38,996 bases of DNA, from NCBI RefSeq assembly GCF_019654975.1, contig NZ_BPEW01000040.1:1-38996 (forward strand), in the 5' to 3' direction. A program made the translations under genes and the position numbers. The notes beneath the pieces are model-generated. The model had not been told where the DNA came from, searched no databases, and saw only the letters and a program-made list of their open reading frames with translations. Source of the DNA: Shewanella sp. c952 (GTDB lineage Bacteria; Pseudomonadota; Gammaproteobacteria; Enterobacterales; Shewanellaceae). Below are positions 15,582-24,858 of this stretch, one piece after another (position 1 is the stretch's first letter; every line of letters begins with the position of its first letter).

Positions 15582-18500
15582 ATGTTTAATCGAATATGGC
15601 TTAAAGCAGTTACAACTGCTGCACGATTATTTATCTTATCGATTGCTGCATGCTGTTTGCTCATCAACTTCTCAGTATTTTCCTTCGCCAATGCCAACAG
15701 CATTTCAGCTGTTACAGAACGCCTATCGTTAGATGAAGACTGGCATAGCGGCACTTATCGCGAGCAGGGCGTAACCTATACACCGCAGCCAACGTGGGTG
15801 CAGTCAGTGCCTGTTAGCGAGCCAGACATAGAACCTACAGATCAGCTTGCCGATGGTATTTTTCATCTATTGCTCGATAATCAATATCGGGTAAGCGAAG
15901 GTGGTGAACAGAGCAAGTTTAATCGCTATGTTATTAAAGCGGTTTCAGCTAAAGGGTTGGAGTACGTCTCGCAAATTAGTGTGAGTTACGACCCAAGCTA
16001 TGAGCGGATCGCTTTTCATGGGGTTAAGGTTATCCGAGATGGCGTAGAAATTGATAAAACCTTAGATAGTCAGTTCAGTTTAGACAAAAGCGACAGCGGT
16101 AACGACCTACTTTACGATGGTTCGCTTAATGCGTTTTGGGCGGTTAATGATATTCGAATTGGTGATGTTGTTGAGTATAGCTTTACAAGGTTTGGGCAGA
16201 ATCCTGTATTTGCCAGTACTTTCACCGGCTCTAGAGCACTGCAGTGGCAAGTGCCGATCCATCAACAGTTTTTGAGAGTGCTTTGGGGGAAACCTACTCC
16301 TTTGCATTTTAAGATGCACAATACTGAACAAAGCTTTACCGAGAGTCGTTTAGGTAGTGAAACGGACTATCAACTGCTAGTGGAGCAACAGCCCATTTTA
16401 GCGGTGAGTAATGATGCCGCTGCTTGGTATGAGCCTTATGCCAAAGCCGAGTTTTCAGAGAGTAAAGATTGGCGGGCAGTGGTCGACTGGGCTCGGCCAA
16501 TGTTTGAACGTCAACTTGATGATTCTGCAGCGTTGCAAAGCAAGATTAAGCAGATCACCGAGCAAACTGATGACTTAGATCAGCAAGTCATGCTTGCACT
16601 TAATTTCGTGCAACAAGATATCCGTTACCTGGGGATTGAGATAGGCAGTAATAGCCATTTCCCTGCGAAAGCCAGTGACACATTAGCTAAACGCTATGGT
16701 GATTGTAAAGATAAGTCGGTGCTGCTAATCGCGTTATTGAAAGGACTCGGTGTTGAAGCCTCTCCCGTTTTAGTCAATAGCCAAACAGGCGAAAGCCTAG
16801 CTAACAAGTTGCCGTCGGCAAAAAGCTTCAACCATGCCATTATTAAGGCCAAGATAAATAACAAGAGTTATTGGTTTGACCCGACATTGTTATACCAGCA
16901 AGTGGCTTTAGATGCTGTTTATCAACCTAACTATGGTTATGCGCTGGTATTAGAACCTGAGGTTGATGCCCTAGAAAAAATGCCTGCTGAGCATAGTGGT
17001 AGCAAAATTGTTTTTGCAGAAGCTTATGACTTTTCAGATGGGGTGGCAAAGCCATCAGTATTCACCTCAACGGTAACCTACTCTGGTTATGAAGCACGCC
17101 GTAAAAGGGCGGCTATTGTCGATAGTGGAGTACAGGCTTTGTCTGAGCAATACGCTAAGTATTATGACAAAATCTTTAATGGACTCAGCATCAATACACC
17201 GCTGCAAGTGACCAGAGATAATACTCAAGGGACACTGACAATTAGTGAAGACTATTTGTTAAAGGCGCCTTGGACAGAGGGAGATGACGAGGGATTTACT
17301 ATTTACCTGTATGAAACCCAATTGTCTCCTTATCTGTCTATCCCCGAAAGCTTAAGCCAAAGAGCGCTATCGTTAAGTTACCCATTGCAGATTGAAGGCG
17401 AAATTGTTGTTAATCTTCGAGATTCAAACTGGAGTTTTACTGATGAAACCACCAAGGAGGATAATCCTTTTTTTGAGCTGGTTTATCAGGTTGCTTATAA
17501 CAAGAAACAACATCAGCTTACATTGTCATACGATTACCGCACTAAGGTCGACCGAGTCGAGGTTGAACAGTTAGATGACTATATTGCGGCACTCAAAAAA
17601 GTCGACTCTATAGATAGCTACGGTATTGTTGATTACCCTAAGGCCACCAGTGCAACAGCAACCAGCGAGCCCATTGTGGCAGACACTTTGGAGTCAGTTA
17701 ATCGCTGGGTTTTACTTGGCACTCTAATGCTATTTAGTATTGTGTATGCCTTGGTCAGTTTGACGATGGAAGCGAAAAGTAGCCATCAAAGCCAATTCTA
17801 TCCAGTGTCGCTAGTTAAGTTTTTCATTTTGTCAGTTTTTAGTCTTGGCTTGTATTCCGCTTATTGGAGCTATAAGAACTGGCAGTACATTAAATATGAG
17901 AAAGACAGGCCCGATATATGGCCTGTTGCGAGGGCTATTTTTTCACCGCTCTGGTATTACCCTTTGTATTTGTGGTTGGTCGTTGATCGTGACCAAAGAG
18001 AAAGTCAGCCATTCCTGATCCCTGCTTGGACGGCGGTTATCCTGTTTGTAGGTTATCTGGGATACAACTCGATGAGTTGGGAGGGCGATTGGGGTAACTG
18101 GGATTACCTTATTCCGTTTATTGTTTTCGCCCCGCTAGTCATATACGTGAATAAGATAAATAAACCAAATACCGAGGCTTATTTAGCGAACTCGCAGTGG
18201 CATGCACGCAATTGGGTGTTTATGGCTTGTATGTTTCCATTGCTGTTATATTCAGCAGGGCAAGACGTTGGCTTGATTGCGCAAGATGACATTATTACTG
18301 GTGAAAAACTGTGGTCGCACGATATCGATTTTATGCAGCAAAACAAGGTATTCACTGAAAACGAAATGCCAGTTTTATTTTATAGCGACGATTGGCTGAG
18401 CAATCGAGCAGACGGCAACGGCTTCACGCCTGAGACTGTATTTTCCTATTGGGTTGAGAACGATGAGTTGCAAGTTGCATCAAGTCCATTAAGTGCTGTA

Positions 18501-18686
18501 GAAGATATCCAAGTCGATTATGCTAATGCGAGTGAAGAGGCTGAGGTCGCTGAAGTCACCATTCATGTAGAAGATGGTGATGAATTTGTATTGTATGCCA
18601 CTACCACAGACGAGAAAGATAAAGTCTTTGTTAAGCAGCTAATGCAACAGTGGCAAAGTCAGCGGCAGGGTAATACAGCACTATAG
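15582..18686 (+). CDS. DUF3857-transglutaminase protein with C-terminal DUF4234-like membrane domain
   Basis: 1034 aa. An N-terminal signal or anchor (about residues 10-37) precedes a DUF3857 domain (about 75-260). A transglutaminase-like cysteine-protease fold follows (about 320-440), with the complete triad Cys375 (YGDCKDKS), His418 (FNHAI) and Asp433 (YWFDPT). The C-terminal third holds about six membrane segments from residue 708. The first pair with SLVKFFILSVFSLGLYSAYW and SYKNWQYIK looks like a DUF4234 domain, and a non-membrane tail follows (about 900-1034). The catalytic part should face the periplasm. The family is poorly characterised; cross-linking or cleavage of envelope proteins is possible. 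Downstream hairpin at 18703. Monocistronic. Confidence 0.85.
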   Translation: MFNRIWLKAVTTAARLFILSIAACCLLINFSVFSFANANSISAVTERLSLDEDWHSGTYREQGVTYTPQPTWVQSVPVSEPDIEPTDQLADGIFHLLLDNQYRVSEGGEQSKFNRYVIKAVSAKGLEYVSQISVSYDPSYERIAFHGVKVIRDGVEIDKTLDSQFSLDKSDSGNDLLYDGSLNAFWAVNDIRIGDVVEYSFTRFGQNPVFASTFTGSRALQWQVPIHQQFLRVLWGKPTPLHFKMHNTEQSFTESRLGSETDYQLLVEQQPILAVSNDAAAWYEPYAKAEFSESKDWRAVVDWARPMFERQLDDSAALQSKIKQITEQTDDLDQQVMLALNFVQQDIRYLGIEIGSNSHFPAKASDTLAKRYGDCKDKSVLLIALLKGLGVEASPVLVNSQTGESLANKLPSAKSFNHAIIKAKINNKSYWFDPTLLYQQVALDAVYQPNYGYALVLEPEVDALEKMPAEHSGSKIVFAEAYDFSDGVAKPSVFTSTVTYSGYEARRKRAAIVDSGVQALSEQYAKYYDKIFNGLSINTPLQVTRDNTQGTLTISEDYLLKAPWTEGDDEGFTIYLYETQLSPYLSIPESLSQRALSLSYPLQIEGEIVVNLRDSNWSFTDETTKEDNPFFELVYQVAYNKKQHQLTLSYDYRTKVDRVEVEQLDDYIAALKKVDSIDSYGIVDYPKATSATATSEPIVADTLESVNRWVLLGTLMLFSIVYALVSLTMEAKSSHQSQFYPVSLVKFFILSVFSLGLYSAYWSYKNWQYIKYEKDRPDIWPVARAIFSPLWYYPLYLWLVVDRDQRESQPFLIPAWTAVILFVGYLGYNSMSWEGDWGNWDYLIPFIVFAPLVIYVNKINKPNTEAYLANSQWHARNWVFMACMFPLLLYSAGQDVGLIAQDDIITGEKLWSHDIDFMQQNKVFTENEMPVLFYSDDWLSNRADGNGFTPETVFSYWVENDELQVASSPLSAVEDIQVDYANASEEAEVAEVTIHVEDGDEFVLYATTTDEKDKVFVKQLMQQWQSQRQGNTAL

Positions 18687-18702
18687 ATTAATAAACCATT
18701 AT

Positions 18703-18743
18703 TAGTCCTCCCGAAAGCGAGTCTAGAGTGCTTTTGGGAGACT
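18703..18743 (+). terminator. Terminator after the DUF3857 gene
   Basis: AGTC-CTCCC-AAAGC pairs with GCTTT-GGGAG-ACT, 17 bases past the stop, followed by an AT-rich run ending TTTT. Confidence 0.7.
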
Positions 18744-18827
18744 GATTATTTTGTGCTAAAAGTTACTTCCAGCAGTCTTTTTATTTATGCCAAGGGCTAC
18801 TTTGGGATAGCACAGCTTTAAAGATCA

Positions 18828-19454
18828 TTAGGGTTTTATAGGCCTTGATAGATCAAAACGATTGTCTTCTGAAATACCGTAATAGGAAGTGGGTCCACCT
18901 GCTCGTAAAATTGGCGCGGCTTTAGTGGTTAGAAACTCTCCCTCGGCGCTTAACAACTGCTTATCGATATGCACGGCAACGACCTCGCCTAACACTAACC
19001 AACTATCTATTTTGTCCCCATCTGCCCCTTGCAGTTGAATCAGTTGCGTAAGCTTACATTCAAAGTTAACTGGGCTCTCTGCAACGTAATCGGCTGCAAC
19101 TATCGAAGCTGGTTTAGCAGTGAGACCAGCAAAATCGAATTCATCTTCATCGTTGGTTAATGCCACCGAACTCTGATTCATTTTTGCTGCCAAGCTTTTA
19201 GTTGCCAAGTTCCAAGTGAACACCTTAGTTGCAGCAATATTGGCGACACTGTCTTTCCAGCCAATGCTGGCAAAGCCAATGATTGGCGGACGATAGTTGA
19301 AGCAGTTAAAGAAACTATAGGGTGCCAAATTTCGCTGACCTTGGGCGTTGCGAGAACCTATCCAGCCAATAGGACGAGGCCCGATTATTGCGCTTAATGG
19401 ATCATGGGGTAGACCATGGCCTTTGTTGGGCTCATAAAAGTAGCGTTCATCCAT
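18828..19454 (-). CDS. Flavin reductase-like (FMN split-barrel) protein
   Basis: 208-aa soluble protein of the flavin reductase-like domain family (flavoredoxin/DIM6 type), which binds FMN and transfers electrons from NAD(P)H or protein partners. Seen: DPLSAIIGPRPIGWIGSRNA near the N-terminus, NLAPYSFFNCFNYRPPIIGF (FMN phosphate loop region), KDSVANI and FTWNLATKSLA, which is the family order. No signal peptide. It stands alone, and the real substrate is not evident. The start at 19454 has GGGAA upstream. Confidence 0.88.
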   Translation of the reverse strand: MDERYFYEPNKGHGLPHDPLSAIIGPRPIGWIGSRNAQGQRNLAPYSFFNCFNYRPPIIGFASIGWKDSVANIAATKVFTWNLATKSLAAKMNQSSVALTNDEDEFDFAGLTAKPASIVAADYVAESPVNFECKLTQLIQLQGADGDKIDSWLVLGEVVAVHIDKQLLSAEGEFLTTKAAPILRAGGPTSYYGISEDNRFDLSRPIKP

Positions 19455-19553
19455 ATACTTTGTTCCCTTTTTTACATGCTAAAGCTAATAAGGTGGTAGC
19501 CTTTCAACTTAGTGCTTGGTTGTCAATAAAACTGGCTTTTGGAAATAGTATCA

Positions 19554-19577
19554 CCCGCTAGCATTATGGCTAGCGGG
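19554..19577 (-). terminator. Terminator-like hairpin after the HlyD-family gene
   Basis: Perfect 9-bp stem CCCGCTAGC / GCTAGCGGG with a 6-base loop, about 25 bases beyond the gene's stop. T-rich sequence after it on the minus strand is limited. Confidence 0.6.
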
Positions 19578-19601
19578 CTTATGTATTGGCTATGTGTTGG
19601 C

Positions 19602-20633
19602 TTATAGTGGATTTAAGTATGCCTTAACGGCTTTTAGTCTGACAGTTGCAGCGCCAATGATATCGAGTACCCCTAGTATTGAGTGAGGTTTCTCTGCACT
19701 GACCCAAGCGGAGCCTGTGGCGCCAATGGGTAACATCGCCATGGTGTTGTCATCCACTTCAAGCACGACGGTTCTGCCGACTGGCATTGAGCCAAGGTTG
19801 ATATGGCGAGACACCATCTGCTCGCGAGGTAATAAATCGCCCTGTGCCTCGCCTGTAGCTTCTACCTTACTGTGCACACGTGCTCTAAAAATCTGTCCTG
19901 GATAGGCATCGATATAGAATTCAGAAAACTGCCCCGGTTTAATATAAGCGTAGGATTGATCTGGAATACGCATCTCGACAAACTTTTTGCCGGTATTCCA
20001 CAGGTGCATAGAACCTACTCGAGTGCCATCAGCAATGTAAACGTGAGTCACCATGCCATCGAATGGCGCGCGCACTTTTAGTCTCTCTAATTCAAAATTT
20101 TGTTTACGCAGTTGCGCGTACTGCACCTCGAGTTGAGCGGCTTGCACTTTCAAATCAGCTTGGGTGATCTCAACTTTATCGGCAGCATTTTCAAGATCTC
20201 GTTCACTGACGTGTTCACCAAGTTCGGCTTTACGCAGGTAGTTCCGTTTCGCTTGGGCAAGTTTAACCTCAGTGGCTTCGACTGCACGTTCGATCTCTTG
20301 CACTTTTGCATTGATCTCATCAATCGCACTGGCCACTTTATCATCGACCAAGGTGTAGATTAGCTCCCCTTTTTTTACATGCTGATTGTGAACCACTGAA
20401 ATGGTTTCAATCTGTTGCCCAATGGCGGGTGATAGCACGGCATGTGGCGCACGTACGGTTGTAGAGTCGGTGAGATCTGCAGGCGAATAAAAACGATGCG
20501 CCAAGAACAGAGTGGTGGCAATTAAACAGCCTACCAACACACTAATAAAGTAGTTACGCGGTCTTTTTTTGATCACATTGAATTTAAACAGTAACCAACA
20601 AATAAAAATATAAGGCAACATTATCTCTTTCAT
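19602..20633 (-). CDS. HlyD-family membrane fusion protein (YiaV-like)
   Basis: 343-aa periplasmic adaptor. One N-terminal membrane anchor (about residues 26-46) is followed by a biotinyl-lipoyl half (ALSPAIGQQIETISVVHNQH), a coiled-coil hairpin (about 110-180), the second lipoyl half (RAPFDGMVTHVYIADGTRV) and a beta-barrel. The C-terminal tail resembles that of E. coli YiaV. Its ATG overlaps the stop of the upstream small membrane protein by four bases, and that pair matches the yiaW-yiaV arrangement. No pump or outer-membrane channel gene is adjacent, as for other YiaV-type adaptors. Function unknown beyond envelope transport. Confidence 0.85.
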   Translation of the reverse strand: MKEIMLPYIFICWLLFKFNVIKKRPRNYFISVLVGCLIATTLFLAHRFYSPADLTDSTTVRAPHAVLSPAIGQQIETISVVHNQHVKKGELIYTLVDDKVASAIDEINAKVQEIERAVEATEVKLAQAKRNYLRKAELGEHVSERDLENAADKVEITQADLKVQAAQLEVQYAQLRKQNFELERLKVRAPFDGMVTHVYIADGTRVGSMHLWNTGKKFVEMRIPDQSYAYIKPGQFSEFYIDAYPGQIFRARVHSKVEATGEAQGDLLPREQMVSRHINLGSMPVGRTVVLEVDDNTMAMLPIGATGSAWVSAEKPHSILGVLDIIGAATVRLKAVKAYLNPL

Positions 20634-20941
20634 GCGCGTGTCCCCCTAATCCACTGTTGTACCTTGTCCCAATCGGTGACGATTGCGATAACAGCTAAAA
20701 CCCACAGCGGTTTCCAGAGCAGACCAAGCATACAGAGCCAAAATACCAGCTTTGCTTGCTGCATACCGCGCTCTTTGGCTAAGTACTTGGGCAGGGAGTG
20801 CAGATGCCATAGCTTAATGGCCACCCAGCAAAAAACACCGACGGTGACAGCGGTGATGACCCACATAAACGCAACGGAATTGAGTAATCCCATCGTGCCA
20901 GGCAAGTTGGTATAGATTAAGTCGGTATCATGGATTTTCAT
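20630..20941 (-). CDS. DUF3302/YiaW-like small inner-membrane protein
   Basis: About 104 aa, with two or three hydrophobic helices (about residues 15-41 and 62-88) joined by a basic loop containing LHSLPKYLAKERGMQQ. The open frame extends to a TTG at 21019, but the ATG at 20941 has GAGAG upstream and gives the length of YiaW. Translationally coupled to the HlyD-like gene (ATGA overlap), so the two probably work as one membrane unit. The similarity to DUF3302 is from context and pattern; a search would settle it. Confidence 0.65.
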   Translation of the reverse strand: MKIHDTDLIYTNLPGTMGLLNSVAFMWVITAVTVGVFCWVAIKLWHLHSLPKYLAKERGMQQAKLVFWLCMLGLLWKPLWVLAVIAIVTDWDKVQQWIRGTRA

Positions 20942-21127
20942 TAAACTCTCATAAGCCAATTGGCTGGGATCAAACGGGTTAGAAATTAGGTTGATCTTAA
21001 CCTTGGTAAGCTGAATCAAGCTTGAACTGCTAAAGGCAAAAGTGTGACTAAGCGTCAGATTGTAAAACTGTTATATGAAGTCAGCTATTTATGGTTTGAA
21101 AGCGTAAGTGGTGGTGGAGTGTCCTTA

Positions 21128-21388
21128 TACCAATCAGTATAAAGATTTGATCGCTCAGCGAGAGTTTAGCGGCTTTGAGGTAAGGCAATGAATGAAGATC
21201 ATAGTTATTCTACGTTCAAGTTCATTAACGCAGCATCATAGCCGATAAAACTCGCCTGTAGGAGTGTTTTTGGCTTGCTACTTCTGCGTTGAATAAACTT
21301 ATAAGGGAACAACCATTATGTCATTACTCACTTTGAATTAGCGTGCCAAAAACGCTCTGAGTAGATCAACTTCTTATACTGATTGGTA
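21128..21388. mobile_element. MITE-like element 2 (261 bp)
   Basis: It begins TACCAATCAGTATAAAGATT and ends with its complement TATACTGATTGGTA. The terminal inverted repeats are about 25 bp, alignable with small gaps (both run on to GATC), and are flanked on each side by TTA, a probable 3-bp target duplication. No coding capacity. The interior contains smaller near-palindromic arms. Repeats with ATACCAATCAGTATAA ends are, from memory, widespread in Shewanella and related marine genomes. It lies between the start of the YiaW-like gene and the end of the lipoprotein gene. Confidence 0.8.
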
Positions 21389-21428
21389 TTAAATACAAAT
21401 TGCTTGCTATAACCTACATCTAGCGCAT

Positions 21429-21457
21429 AAAAAAACGCCGCGTTAGCGACGTTTTTT
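21429..21457 (-). terminator. Terminator of the protease-lipoprotein operon
   Basis: On the minus strand a 6-bp GC-rich stem CGTCGC / GCGGCG with a TAAC loop is followed by seven Ts. It lies just after the lipoprotein stop. Confidence 0.85.
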
Positions 21458-21472
21458 ATGACTAAATAGTGT

Positions 21473-21886
21473 TTATTCAGCTTTGCATTTAAGCTTCGGT
21501 AGTTGTCTACTTTGCTCAGCGTTAGCCAGCTTTATAGAACATTTATCGTCCTGAATATACAGTTGCACCATTTGTGGCATCTCATAGGTTCTGCCCATGA
21601 TGAGCTGACCAGTAGCATCTTTATGCGGCGCTCGTTCAATGGCCAGTAAACTGCTTTGTACAAATGCCGACGGGCTAATTTTGACATTGTCGGTATTAAG
21701 TAAACTGGCGATGGCTTGCTCAAGCTGACTGACGCTATTGGCATCGGCCGACATTAACACTGCTGGTACTGCTTTAGTTTCACTCTCAGCAAAAGCACTG
21801 CAGCCACTTAACCCCACGATAAAAATGGCGCTAAATATCAGCTTAAACATCTGGCTACACACTTGGCTAAACACTGGCCTACACAT
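21473..21886 (-). CDS. Small lipoprotein of unknown function
   Basis: 137 aa with a lipoprotein signal (LSGC). Starts are possible at 21886 or at the internal Met13 (21850), which gives a more standard 17-residue signal. Mature part about 108 aa with two further cysteines (DDKCSIKL and the near-terminal KCK). No domain recognised. The first ATG overlaps the stop of the upstream S41 protease by one base (TAATG), so translation is coupled. A common envelope location and a role linked to the protease, such as inhibitor, adaptor or substrate, are plausible but unproven. Confidence 0.75.
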   Translation of the reverse strand: MCRPVFSQVCSQMFKLIFSAIFIVGLSGCSAFAESETKAVPAVLMSADANSVSQLEQAIASLLNTDNVKISPSAFVQSSLLAIERAPHKDATGQLIMGRTYEMPQMVQLYIQDDKCSIKLANAEQSRQLPKLKCKAE

Positions 21887-23475
21887 TAGTGTGCTCCTTG
21901 CATGTCACTTAAAATACGGTTGTTCTGCCAAAGAGTTTGCTTACGATTGTCTTCCAACATAAAACCTTCATCAACAAAATCATTTGCAGCAGACGCGCGA
22001 GACACGCTAGCAGCAACCGCTGGGCAACGTTGGTTATCACGATAATAAAGTGCAGCACTTAGCAGGCGCTCATCAGGATCACCCAGAGCATGATTTAAGT
22101 CATCAGTAAGTGCACAACCTTGCACTTCGCTAGCGAGTGTTGGGCTGGTTGACGGCACAAATCCGTCAGAGTACTCGCCAAAGCCTTTTTCATTAACGCC
22201 TTTAAATTGGATGGTGAAGTAAGTGGTAGCACAGTTCGGTGTTGGGTAGAAACCATATGGCTTACCACAGGTTGTACCGCCTATTTGAATCACTTCGATA
22301 TCGACACCACGTAAACCGTTCATTAGCGCTTCACTGGCAGAGCAGGTGCTTGATGTGGTTAATACATAAACCCTTTTTAAGTCCAGGCTTGGCAGTGGGG
22401 TTCCACCTGTAAGAAGGCTGGTATTAAAACCTAAAGTCTCGCCTATAAATGGCATAGGAGACAGCGCTTGATTGGTAATAGGGTTAATGTTCGGGTATTT
22501 ATCGTTAAAGCTGGTTTCTTCGAAAGTCTTATTTTCGGTTGCCTCTTTACCTGCAATCATATAACCGAGTTGGCTTGCCATTGCGAGTAATCCTCCGCCG
22601 TTATAGCGCAGGTCGATAACAAGATCGTCAACGTTTTCTTGGCTTAGGCTGGTTAGCGCATCAAACAGCCCACGTTCAGCAGTTGCGATATGAGAGTTAA
22701 ATTGCAGGTAACCGACTTTACCGTTAGCGGTTTGAATTGTTTTAGTGTTTTGCACTGGGGTCGAGATGATGGTTTGTGCCGTTAGTGTTACTTCGCGGTC
22801 AGCTGAAGCGCCTAAGTCTCGAATGGTGAACGTCGTTTGCTTACCATTTGCGCTTGGATATAGTCCAGCTCTGATAATGTCGATACTGGCGCTATCAGCG
22901 GCATCTCTGACACTAACGCCATCAATTTCTACAATGACTGCGCCGCGAGTGATATTGGCAACGCTGGCGGGAGAATTTGGCTCGTTATAAGCCACGGTGA
23001 CTTTTCGCGCGCCAGCTTGTGAGCCATCATCGACCTTAAAAGTGATACCGTAGCCTACAGAAGCGCCAGACTGATTCTGCTGCTCCCATTCTTCAGTCGA
23101 CATAGAGAAGTGGAAGTTATCTTTGTTGCTGCCAGAGTCTGTAAGCTCCTTTGTGACCAGTAACTTAAAATAATCAGCAACTGAATAAGGCGCAGGATCG
23201 CGATCTTCAATTTCACTGTACCAAAGGTAAGTGTTGTTGCTCCATGAACGCAGCCATAGCTTTTCAGTCAATGCACTACCCGTTTGGTTAGCGCTACATT
23301 GGTTGATTAAACTCGACTCGCTAGCAAACTGTCCCTGCACCCATGTTGGGCCATCACTGCCACCAGAAGGCGGTGTAATGCTAGGAGAACCTGAATCACC
23401 TCCACCTCCACATGCAGATAGACCAAGGCTTGCAGCAATGATAAGTGGCAGCATTTTTGTAGAGTACAACTTCAT
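21886..23475 (-). CDS. S41-family (C-terminal processing) protease, lipoprotein
   Basis: 529 aa. Lipobox LSAC (Cys22), then a Gly/Ser/Pro-rich linker, an N-terminal helical region (LRSWSNNTYLWYSEIEDRDP, about 75-94) and a PDZ-like domain (about 140-235, NEPNSPASVANITRGAVIVE). The S41 core follows, with LVIDLRYNGGG (285-295), nucleophile Ser379 (TCSASEA) and general-base Lys405 (CGKPYG). All catalytic elements are present. The core carries several cysteines, consistent with an oxidising periplasmic or surface location. It heads a two-gene operon with a small lipoprotein. Probably trims or degrades envelope or extracellular proteins. SD AAAGGA before the ATG. Confidence 0.92.
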   Translation of the reverse strand: MKLYSTKMLPLIIAASLGLSACGGGGDSGSPSITPPSGGSDGPTWVQGQFASESSLINQCSANQTGSALTEKLWLRSWSNNTYLWYSEIEDRDPAPYSVADYFKLLVTKELTDSGSNKDNFHFSMSTEEWEQQNQSGASVGYGITFKVDDGSQAGARKVTVAYNEPNSPASVANITRGAVIVEIDGVSVRDAADSASIDIIRAGLYPSANGKQTTFTIRDLGASADREVTLTAQTIISTPVQNTKTIQTANGKVGYLQFNSHIATAERGLFDALTSLSQENVDDLVIDLRYNGGGLLAMASQLGYMIAGKEATENKTFEETSFNDKYPNINPITNQALSPMPFIGETLGFNTSLLTGGTPLPSLDLKRVYVLTTSSTCSASEALMNGLRGVDIEVIQIGGTTCGKPYGFYPTPNCATTYFTIQFKGVNEKGFGEYSDGFVPSTSPTLASEVQGCALTDDLNHALGDPDERLLSAALYYRDNQRCPAVAASVSRASAANDFVDEGFMLEDNRKQTLWQNNRILSDMQGAH

Positions 23476-23712
23476 AAATAATCCTTTATTATCTCTAGTT
23501 CAACGGAACAGCTGAATACAATCAACGTCAGTTGCAACTTTATTACAGTTGCAGCGGTTTGTAATGTAAATTTGCATTAATGTTGCGCTTTTTCGTTGTG
23601 AGCCCCTGTTATAAAAATTTACTAATGATTATTTGTCGCAGGAGGGAAACAGAATTTAAGCGATAAAATCTCGACTTGCTTTCAAGAGAGCTAGGCTTAG
23701 TATATGAATATG

Positions 23713-23728
23713 CTTAATAATCATTAAG
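23713..23728 (+). promoter_or_regulatory. Possible Fur-like operator overlapping the RBS
   Basis: CTTAATAATCATTAAG is a near-palindrome that shares the AATCATTA core of Fur boxes but matches only about 11 of 19 consensus positions. It covers the approach to the ribosome site of the cysteine-synthase-like gene. Weak. Confidence 0.2.
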
Positions 23729-23735
23729 GCAGTTT

Positions 23736-24791
23736 ATGGAATATCCTTTGCTATCAAACAATATCACTCAGCTTATTGGTCATACTGATCTATTACGGAT
23801 CGATAGCTTATCGACGTTAAGCGGCTGTGACATTTTACTTAAATGCGAACAGCAAAATCCTGGCGGTTCGATTAAAGATCGCGCCGCATTGCAGATGGTG
23901 CTGGATGCGGTTGAGGCTGGAAAATTAACAACCGGCATGACGATTGTTGAGGGAACAGCTGGTAATACCGGTATCGGTTTAGCGCTCGTCGCCAAAGCGC
24001 TGGGTTTTAAACTGCTGGTGGTCATGCCAAGAGGCCAAGCACCAGAAAAAGAGCAGATGATTAAACTCTATGGCGCAGAACTATTATTGGTCGATGCCTG
24101 TCCATTTGCTAACCCCGAGCACTTTTATCATACCGCGAGGCGTCTGGGCGAGGCTCGTGATGACTATTGGTGGGCTGACCAATTTGAGAATGTCAGCAAT
24201 AGTAAAGCTCACTATCAACATACAGCACCAGAGATCTGGCAACAAACCAATGGCAATATTGATGCACTGGTTTCTGTCGCAGGTACAGGTGGCACCATTG
24301 CTGGCAACTCTCGTTACTTGTCGGAACAAAACCCGGCGTTGCAAACTTGGCTTGTTGACCCCGATGGTTCTGGTATCTATAGCTACCTCAAGCGAGGGGA
24401 GTACCAGTCCAGCGGTAGCTCTTTTACCGAAGGGATTGGCATAATGCGCTTAGTGGAAAACTTCAAACAAGCAAAAGTCGATAAAGCGATTACGTTGCCA
24501 GATCTTGACCTTATTGCGATCGCGCGTCACGTGCAGCAACAAGATGGCATAGTGCTTGGTAGTAGCGCCGCACTTAATGTAGCGGGTGCACTATTTGCTG
24601 CGGCTAAAATGGGTAAGGGCAAGCGGATAGTGACCTTCTATTGTGACGTAGCCGAGCGTTCATCATCTAAATTGTACAGTGCAGAGTTTTTGGCTGACAA
24701 AGGTTTTGCGTCAGTGATTGAGCCACTAGATCAGATGTTTGAGCGCTATCGGCAGCAAGCGAATGATACGGTGGTGGACGTACAGCCTTAA
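23736..24791 (+). CDS. PLP-dependent cysteine synthase-family enzyme
   Basis: 351-aa fold-type II PLP enzyme. Lys47 in NPGGSIKDRAA is the Schiff-base lysine. EGTAGNTGIGLALVAK (72-87) is the substrate-carboxylate/Asn loop and SVAGTGGTIAG the phosphate-binding loop. LGSSAALNV near the C-terminus holds the pyridine-nitrogen serine. Catalyses beta-replacement on serine or O-acetylserine type substrates. The EGTAGNTG loop and the extra C-terminal 30 residues differ from standard CysK/CysM (EPTSGNTG), so cysteine synthesis is likely but not certain. It is followed by ppiB 67 bases on. SD AAGG precedes the ATG. Confidence 0.88.
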   Translation: MEYPLLSNNITQLIGHTDLLRIDSLSTLSGCDILLKCEQQNPGGSIKDRAALQMVLDAVEAGKLTTGMTIVEGTAGNTGIGLALVAKALGFKLLVVMPRGQAPEKEQMIKLYGAELLLVDACPFANPEHFYHTARRLGEARDDYWWADQFENVSNSKAHYQHTAPEIWQQTNGNIDALVSVAGTGGTIAGNSRYLSEQNPALQTWLVDPDGSGIYSYLKRGEYQSSGSSFTEGIGIMRLVENFKQAKVDKAITLPDLDLIAIARHVQQQDGIVLGSSAALNVAGALFAAAKMGKGKRIVTFYCDVAERSSSKLYSAEFLADKGFASVIEPLDQMFERYRQQANDTVVDVQP

Positions 24792-24858
24792 CCGGGTTGC
24801 AGTATCTGCTATAACGCAGGTTATACTGGCGGCAATTATGTAGTGTAAGAGAATTGAT

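Noticed and set aside
23521..23560. TGCAAC-N9-GTTGCA inverted repeat upstream of the S41 protease as an operator
   Set aside because: Short arms in a low-complexity region with no candidate regulator nearby; kept only as a note.
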